This document shows positions 11,892 through 15,993 of a DNA stretch of 15,993 bases, piece after piece. The stretch is from an uncultured Eubacteriales bacterium (GTDB lineage Bacteria; Bacillota; Clostridia; Oscillospirales; Butyricicoccaceae). The stretch lies in contig CAJUGU010000095.1 in NCBI GenBank assembly GCA_910586105.1, positions 1 through 15,993 on the forward strand, given 5' to 3'. Under the pieces are notes generated by a model. It had not been told where the DNA came from and ran no database searches. It saw only the letters and a program-made list of their open reading frames with translations. Position 1 is the stretch's first letter. Every line of letters begins with the position of its first letter. A program made the translations under genes and the position numbers.

Positions 11892-12875
11892 ATGAACAAG
11901 ACATTTGACAAAAAACGGTTCCTTTCCCAGAATTCGATCTGGCTGGTGCTGATCGCTCTGATCATCGTGATGGGCGTTGCACAGCCGAGCTTCTTCACGG
12001 CCAGCAACCTGCTGACCCTGCTTTCCGGCGAAGCGGTCAAGGGCATCATGGCGTTCGGCGTCATGTTCGCAATCCTTTCCAAGGGCATCGACCTGACGAT
12101 CGGCGCGTCCGCCGGTCTGGTCGCCTGCATCACTGCGGCGCTCGTACAGCCGTCTGATTATGCAAACGCCGTGCTTCCGGGCGTCGGCACCCTGCCCGCC
12201 CCGGTCGTGTTCCTGATCGGCCTTGCGCTCGGCGCAGGCATCGGCGCGATCTATGGCGCGATCATTGCATACACCAAGATCCCCGCGTTCATCGCGACCC
12301 TGGGCGGCCAGCTGATCTGCCGCGCGTCCGCGAAGATCTTCACCAACCGTCCGGTATCCAACCTGTCCGACAGCTTCCGGTATCCCGGCAACGGCCGTAT
12401 CGCGGGCATCCCGGTCATTATCATCGTGTTCTTCATCATGTTCGCGATCTCCGCATTCCTGCTCACCCAGACCCGCTTCGGTAAGAACGTTTACGCCATC
12501 GGCGGCAACGACCAGGCGGCGCGCGTCGCGGGTATCAACGTCGAAAAGAACCTGATCCTGGTTTACATCTGGTGCTCGGTATGCGCGGCAATCGCCGGTA
12601 TGCTGCTGGCAGGGCGCGCAGGCTCGGCGGACCCGGCAAACTCCGGTTTGAACTACGAGCTGGACGCGATCGCGGCGGCGACCGTCGGCGGCACCTCCCA
12701 TACAGGCGGTATCTGCCGCGCTTCGGGCGTACTGGCCGGTATCCTGATCCTTGGCGTTATCAACAACGGCCTCGTTATGCTGAAGGTTGACGACAACATG
12801 ACCAACATCGTCAAGGGCCTCATCATCGTTGGCTCGGTCGTCCTCGATATGCGGAAGAACGCGCGCAAGGCATAA
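11892..12875 (+). CDS. Sugar ABC transporter permease (RbsC-like, BPD_transp_2)
   Basis: This 327-aa integral membrane protein has eight to ten hydrophobic segments, beginning at SIWLVLIALIIVMGVAQ. Family words include MAFGVMFAILSKGIDLTIGA, KIPAFIATLGG, TRFGKNVYAIGGN, AARVAGINV and the loop AIAAATVGGTS, which are typical of RbsC/MglC permeases and include the ATPase-coupling region. It forms the membrane channel for the binding protein and the ATPase encoded just upstream. The gene starts 17 bases after the ATPase stop with an AGAAGGG ribosome site. It ends the operon: a long terminator follows within 40 bases. Only one permease gene is present, consistent with a homodimeric channel. Confidence 0.93.
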   Translation: MNKTFDKKRFLSQNSIWLVLIALIIVMGVAQPSFFTASNLLTLLSGEAVKGIMAFGVMFAILSKGIDLTIGASAGLVACITAALVQPSDYANAVLPGVGTLPAPVVFLIGLALGAGIGAIYGAIIAYTKIPAFIATLGGQLICRASAKIFTNRPVSNLSDSFRYPGNGRIAGIPVIIIVFFIMFAISAFLLTQTRFGKNVYAIGGNDQAARVAGINVEKNLILVYIWCSVCAAIAGMLLAGRAGSADPANSGLNYELDAIAAATVGGTSHTGGICRASGVLAGILILGVINNGLVMLKVDDNMTNIVKGLIIVGSVVLDMRKNARKA

Positions 12876-12914
12876 GATCCATCCTTCTATAGAGCGCCGG
12901 AGCTTTCCGGTAAC

Positions 12915-12951
12915 AAAAAGCCACAGGGGAAATGTTCTCCTGTGGCTTTTT
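12915..12951 (+). terminator. Rho-independent terminator of the ABC operon
   Basis: Bases 12915-12930 (AAAAAGCCACAGGGGA) pair with 12936-12951 (TCTCCTGTGGCTTTTT) over 16 bp with one G-T wobble. The loop is AATGT and the right arm ends in five Ts. Confidence 0.92.
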
Positions 12952-13060
12952 GAAGCCCCTGCGAGGAAGGCGTTCCAGATCGCAGGGGATATCCTTCCCC
13001 GCGTATGCCCGCCGCGGGGCGGGATGTCTGTTTTATACATAAACTCGTCCGATTTTTCTA

Positions 13061-13089
13061 TAGACATGCCTTGCGGCAATGTGTATAAT
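13061..13089 (+). promoter_or_regulatory. Orphan sigma-A-type promoter pointing into the araC-like gene from its 3' side
   Basis: TAGACA (13061-13066) and a perfect TATAAT (13084-13089) are 17 bp apart, with TGTG just before the -10. No plus-strand gene follows before the araC-like gene on the other strand. It may drive a short RNA or an antisense transcript. Confidence 0.45.
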
Positions 13090-13176
13090 AATACCAACAA
13101 GGACGGTTCCGGGCCGGTGCCTGATGCTCGGTTTGTACAAAAAAGGGGCGTTTTCCAAACCGGGACGCATCCCCCC

Positions 13177-13230
13177 AAAAAAAAAACCGGGGCCGGAAAG
13201 CCCGCCTGAAAATGGGCGAGGGTTTTGTCC
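13177..13230 (-). terminator. Possible terminator of the araC-like gene
   Basis: On the minus strand a GC-rich stretch with short complementary words (GGGC/GCCC) precedes ten consecutive Ts (13186 to 13177). The stem is short and imperfect, so the call rests mainly on the T-run and on its position about 85-140 bases after the araC-like stop. Confidence 0.35.
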
Positions 13231-13314
13231 ATATTCGGCCCGGGACCGGCAGCATCCATGCGGCGTTTCCCCAAAGCCCTCGGGGCATATGGCGGGAAGG
13301 CGCGGGCCGTCGCG

Positions 13315-14091
13315 TCAGACCATGATCTTCATGCTGTCCGGGTCGGCGGCGTGCGGCGACTCTTCTTCGATATAGCCGCGCGGCGGCACGCCATATTTCT
13401 TTTTAAACATCCGCGAAAAATACAGCGGGTCGCTGAAGCCGCACAAACGGGCGGTTTCGGAAATGTTCCCCTTCCCGCAATAGGTCGCGAGGATACTGGC
13501 GGCGCTTTCCAGCCGTTTGTCCGTCAGGTACTGGCGCGGCGTCAGGCCGGTCGCTTTTTTAAACATTTTCTTGAGATATTCCGTATTGAACGGCAGTCCG
13601 CTCAAAAATGCGTTCAGATCGTATCCACAATCGGGATAATTTTGCAGGATATCGTTTTCGATCCGTTGGATCGTTTCGCTGTGCTGCCCGCCTGGCTGCG
13701 CCAGCGCCAACGACGCCACGATCAGCTGACGGTAAAGCGGCAGCAGGGTCTGCGCGCCCGCCGCGCCTTCTGAAAAATAATAGAAAGCCGCCGAAAAGGC
13801 GTTCAGCAGGAACCCGTTCGGGTCGGCATGGATCAATACCGGTTCCGTATGGGTAAGCGTCGTGTCGGTCAGGTTGATATGGATATTGGTAAAGCCGTCC
13901 CGGCTGGCGTTGGAATGCGGCAGCAGCGGCGGGATCATTAAAATATCATTCGCAGCGTAGGCGATCTCCCGATTGTCGAAGGAAGCCAGCGCGCTGCCGC
14001 TGGTGCAATAGATCAGTTCCCAACAATTGTGCAGGTGGCGGGATACCGCCATCGTCAAAGCGTGTTTGCCAACATAAACGATCCGGTTCAT
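13315..14091 (-). CDS. AraC-family transcriptional regulator
   Basis: This 258-aa protein has a cupin-like N-terminal sensor domain (HLHNCWELIYCTSGSA, residues 19-34, and DILMIPPLLPHS, 49-60) and a C-terminal AraC DNA-binding domain. The latter has two helix-turn-helix units: DLNAFLSGLPFNTEYLKKMFKKATGLTP, then ISETARLCGFSDPLYFSRMFKKKYGVPP with the AraC signature FSRMFKKKYG. ATG 14091 has AAGGAG (14102-14107) ten bases upstream. The frame stays open much further upstream, but there it runs antisense to kduI and is not coding. It diverges from kduI and is probably its activator, sensing a sugar acid. The C-terminal domain's usual direct-repeat sites fit a 13-bp direct repeat in the shared control region. 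Confidence 0.92.
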   Translation of the reverse strand: MNRIVYVGKHALTMAVSRHLHNCWELIYCTSGSALASFDNREIAYAANDILMIPPLLPHSNASRDGFTNIHINLTDTTLTHTEPVLIHADPNGFLLNAFSAAFYYFSEGAAGAQTLLPLYRQLIVASLALAQPGGQHSETIQRIENDILQNYPDCGYDLNAFLSGLPFNTEYLKKMFKKATGLTPRQYLTDKRLESAASILATYCGKGNISETARLCGFSDPLYFSRMFKKKYGVPPRGYIEEESPHAADPDSMKIMV

Positions 14092-14149
14092 AGCGCAGCC
14101 GCTCCTTCCCTGTGCAGTCCGTATGGCGGGCCGCAAGGCCCCTGACAGG

Positions 14150-14178
14150 ATTATAACAAATTTTGCCGGGCCTGTCCA
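14150..14178 (-). promoter_or_regulatory. Promoter of the araC-like gene
   Basis: On the minus strand TGGACA (14178 to 14173) and a perfect TATAAT (14155 to 14150) are 17 bp apart. GACAGG (14144-14149) and CCTGTC (14171-14176) form an inverted repeat that brackets the spacer and could be an operator for autoregulation. Confidence 0.6.
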
Positions 14179-14192
14179 TAGGGGGCCGGCCT

Positions 14193-14228
14193 GCCGCGCC
14201 ATGCGTTCCCGATCCGCCGCGCCATGCG
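14193..14228 (+). promoter_or_regulatory. 13-bp direct repeat upstream of kduI, candidate AraC-type binding site
   Basis: GCCGCGCCATGCG occurs at 14193-14205 and again at 14216-14228, a 23-bp period, near two helix turns. Tandem half-sites about 21 bp apart are the usual AraC-family target. It lies about 70-100 bp before the kduI ATG. A weak -10-like AATATT follows near 14262, without a consensus -35, as expected for an activator-dependent promoter. Confidence 0.45.
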
Positions 14229-14295
14229 GGGCGTCCCCCGCTCCGGGCGCGGGGATCTGAAAATATTTTCCGTCAAAAAAAGGAGGAACCCCATC

Positions 14296-15138
14296 ATGGA
14301 TATCCGTTATTCCGCAAACCCGAACGATGTCAGGCGCTACACGACCCAGGAACTGCGCGACGAATTCCTGATCACCAACCTGTATGTGCCGGATACGGTG
14401 CAGGCGACCTATTCCCACGTCGACCGGATGGTCGTTATGGGCATCATGCCGGTCAGGGAAGTCGTCCCGATCGATAAGGGTATCGATATCTGGGCAAATT
14501 TCGGCACCCATTCTTTCTTTGAGCGCCGGGAAGCCGGTGTTTTCAACCTGGGCGGCAGGGGCTTTATCGAAGTCGACGGCGACCGCTACGAGCTCGGTTA
14601 TGAGGATTGCCTGTACATTGCGAAGGGCTCCAAAGAGGTACGGTTCGGCAGCGCGGACGCGGCGGAACCCGCCCGGTTCTATCTGGCGTCCACGCCCGCG
14701 CATAAGGCTTGCAAAACGACGTTCCTGTCCTTCGAGAATGCCAACCATCGTCCCTGCGGCGATGCGGAAAGCTCGAACAAACGCGTGATCAATCAGTTCA
14801 TCCACCCGGACGTTCTGGAGACCTGCCAGCTTTCGATGGGCCTGACCCAGTTGGCTCCCGGCAGCGTCTGGAACACCATGCCGAGCCATACCCATGAGCG
14901 CCGGATGGAGGTCTATACCTATTTTGAGATCCCGGAGGAGCAGGCGGTGATGCACTTCATGGGCCAGCCCGACGAGACCCGGCATCTGGTAATGCAGAAT
15001 TTCGACGCGGTGATCTCGCCCTCGTGGTCGATCCACAGCGGCTGCGGCACCTCCAATTATACGTTCATTTGGGCGATGGGCGGCGAAAATCTCGCGTTTG
15101 ACGACATGGACAACCTGAAGCCTTCGGAAATGAAGTAA
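14296..15138 (+). CDS. kduI: 5-dehydro-4-deoxy-D-glucuronate isomerase (KduI)
   Basis: This 280-aa cytoplasmic enzyme converts 5-dehydro-4-deoxy-D-glucuronate, formed from unsaturated uronates released by polysaccharide lyases, to 3-deoxy-D-glycero-2,5-hexodiulosonate. It aligns with E. coli KduI almost end to end: YSHVDRMVVMGIMPV, FFERREAGVFNLGG, KGSKEVRF, DVLETCQLSMGLTQLAPG, WNTMPSHTHERRMEVY, MGQPDETRHLVMQN and ISPSWSIHSGCGT. The zinc ligands are all present as H198, H200, E205 and H247. ATG 14296 has AGGAGG (14281-14286) nine bases upstream. The gene diverges from the araC-like regulator and is followed after 22 bases by the SDR dehydrogenase that takes its product, so the two form an operon. 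Confidence 0.96.
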   Translation: MDIRYSANPNDVRRYTTQELRDEFLITNLYVPDTVQATYSHVDRMVVMGIMPVREVVPIDKGIDIWANFGTHSFFERREAGVFNLGGRGFIEVDGDRYELGYEDCLYIAKGSKEVRFGSADAAEPARFYLASTPAHKACKTTFLSFENANHRPCGDAESSNKRVINQFIHPDVLETCQLSMGLTQLAPGSVWNTMPSHTHERRMEVYTYFEIPEEQAVMHFMGQPDETRHLVMQNFDAVISPSWSIHSGCGTSNYTFIWAMGGENLAFDDMDNLKPSEMK

Positions 15139-15160
15139 ACGATCAAAGGAGGAAACGATC

Positions 15161-15958
15161 ATGGTTATGGAATCATTCAGACTGGACGGGAAGGTCGCGC
15201 TGGTAACGGGCGCGAGCTATGGCATCGGTTTTGCGATCGCGGAAGCGTTCGCCGAAGCAGGCGCGAAAATCGCCTTTAACTGCCACAGCGAGGGCAACCT
15301 CGAAAAGGGGCTTGCCGCTTATCGGGAAAAAGGCATCGACGCAAAAGGCTATCTGTGCGATGTGACCGACGAGGCGCAGGTCGCCGATATGGTCGCCAAG
15401 ATCGAGCAGGAAGTCGGCACGATCGATATTCTGGTCAATAACGCGGGCATTATCCGGCGGATCCCGATGCTGGAAATGAGCGCCGAAGAATTCCGGAAGG
15501 TCGTCGATACCGACCTGAACGCACCGTTCATCGTCTCGAAGGCGGTCATTCCCGGTATGATCCGGAAAGGGCACGGCAAGATCATTAACATTTGCTCGAT
15601 GATGAGCGAGCTGGGACGGGAAACCGTCTCCGCATATGCGGCGGCGAAGGGCGGCCTCAAGATGCTGACCCGCAACATTTGTTCGGAATACGGCGAATAT
15701 AACATCCAGTGCAACGGCATTGGGCCGGGGTATATCGCGACCCCGCAAAACGCGGTCCTGCGCGAGACGCAGCCGGACGGCACAAAGCATCCGTTCGATT
15801 CCTTCATCGTGGCGAAGACGCCTGCGGCCCGCTGGGGGCTTGCAGAAGACTTGATGGGGCCCGCGGTGTTCCTCGCGTCGGACGCGTCGAATTTCGTCAA
15901 CGGCCACGTGCTGTACGTTGACGGCGGGATCCTCGCCTATATCGGCAAGCAGCCGTGA
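15161..15958 (+). CDS. kduD: SDR dehydrogenase, KduD / gluconate 5-dehydrogenase type
   Basis: This 265-aa short-chain dehydrogenase has the TGASYGIG nucleotide-binding motif (16-23), CDV (66-68), NNAG (93-96) and the catalytic triad S146, Y159, K163 (SAYAAAKGG). The C-terminal words NGIGPGYIATPQ, KTPAARWG and VNGHVLYVDGGILAYIGKQP are those of Firmicutes proteins usually annotated gluconate 5-dehydrogenase. Placed 22 bases after kduI, with AAAGGAGG at 15145-15152, its likely role is KduD: NAD(P)H reduction of 2,5-diketo-3-deoxygluconate to 2-keto-3-deoxygluconate. Gluconate 5-dehydrogenase (IdnO-like) activity is the alternative, and sequence alone does not decide. The next steps, KDG kinase and aldolase, may be encoded to the right of the window. 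Confidence 0.88.
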   Translation: MVMESFRLDGKVALVTGASYGIGFAIAEAFAEAGAKIAFNCHSEGNLEKGLAAYREKGIDAKGYLCDVTDEAQVADMVAKIEQEVGTIDILVNNAGIIRRIPMLEMSAEEFRKVVDTDLNAPFIVSKAVIPGMIRKGHGKIINICSMMSELGRETVSAYAAAKGGLKMLTRNICSEYGEYNIQCNGIGPGYIATPQNAVLRETQPDGTKHPFDSFIVAKTPAARWGLAEDLMGPAVFLASDASNFVNGHVLYVDGGILAYIGKQP

Positions 15959-15961
15959 CCG

Positions 15962-15978
15962 GCAGGGCTCTGCCCTGC
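15962..15978. repeat. Short palindrome after the SDR gene, related to repeat words at 7031-7043
   Basis: GCAGGGC-TCT-GCCCTGC starts four bases after the stop codon. GGGCTCTGCCC is the inverse of the GGGGCAGAGCCCC family seen at 7031. It has no T-tract within the window. The window ends in this GC-rich stretch. Confidence 0.4.
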
Positions 15979-15993
15979 ACCCGCCCCTGCGCG

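Larger units (their letters stand above)
12952..13314. other. Gene-free interval with an orphan plus-strand promoter
   Basis: No convincing gene is present. It holds a promoter-like sequence at 13061-13089, a run of ten As at 13177-13186, and weak inverted repeats at 13187-13230. Confidence 0.5.

Noticed and set aside
13315..15162. 615-codon minus-strand frame including the AraC-type protein
   Set aside because: Only 13315-14091 has AraC-family sequence and a ribosome site. The upstream part is antisense to kduI.

Overview
The window looks like chromosome of a GC-rich, spore-forming gut Clostridia (Oscillospiraceae-like) bacterium. This is inferred from the GC-rich coding sequence, AGGAGG-type ribosome sites, LysM-GH18 and DegV proteins, an Rbs-type ABC transporter with a lipoprotein binding protein, and GC-rich palindromic repeats between genes. 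The genus cannot be fixed from sequence alone.

Positions 1 to about 4440 are the right end of a prophage or phage-derived element. They hold a tail-fibre/appendage protein open at the left edge (collagen-like repeats, YadA-head-like repeats, autoproteolytic C-terminal domain), a holin, an N-acetylmuramoyl-L-alanine amidase, a divergent pair (small ribbon-helix-helix regulator and a 44-aa protein) separated by promoters and three copies of CCGGTAGA, and a decayed DNA adenine methylase fragment. The element ends inside a minus-strand gene for a two-LysM, GH18 protein of the YaaH/SleL spore-lytic type. That gene loses its family sequence after residue 328, at about position 4440, so the junction is probably an attachment site and the missing 3' part should lie beyond the left end of the element, outside the window. 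This resembles known elements that interrupt sporulation genes (skin/sigK, SP-beta/spsM) and is the most interesting hypothesis here.

Positions 5424 to 6860 carry a DegV-family lipid-binding protein with its own promoter and strong terminators, followed by a repeat-rich gap.

Positions 7057 to 15958 look like a sugar-acid utilisation region. A LacI-family regulator (minus strand) diverges from a sugar ABC operon (binding lipoprotein, double ATPase, permease), with about 1 kb of palindromes and a hairpin-rich leader containing an intrinsic terminator between them. After a strong operon terminator, an AraC-family regulator (minus strand) diverges from kduI and a KduD/gluconate-5-dehydrogenase-like SDR. 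KduI and KduD convert the unsaturated-uronate product 5-dehydro-4-deoxy-D-glucuronate to 2-keto-3-deoxygluconate, so the transporter may import a uronate or related sugar. No KDG kinase, KDG aldolase, polysaccharide lyase or unsaturated glucuronyl hydrolase is in the window.
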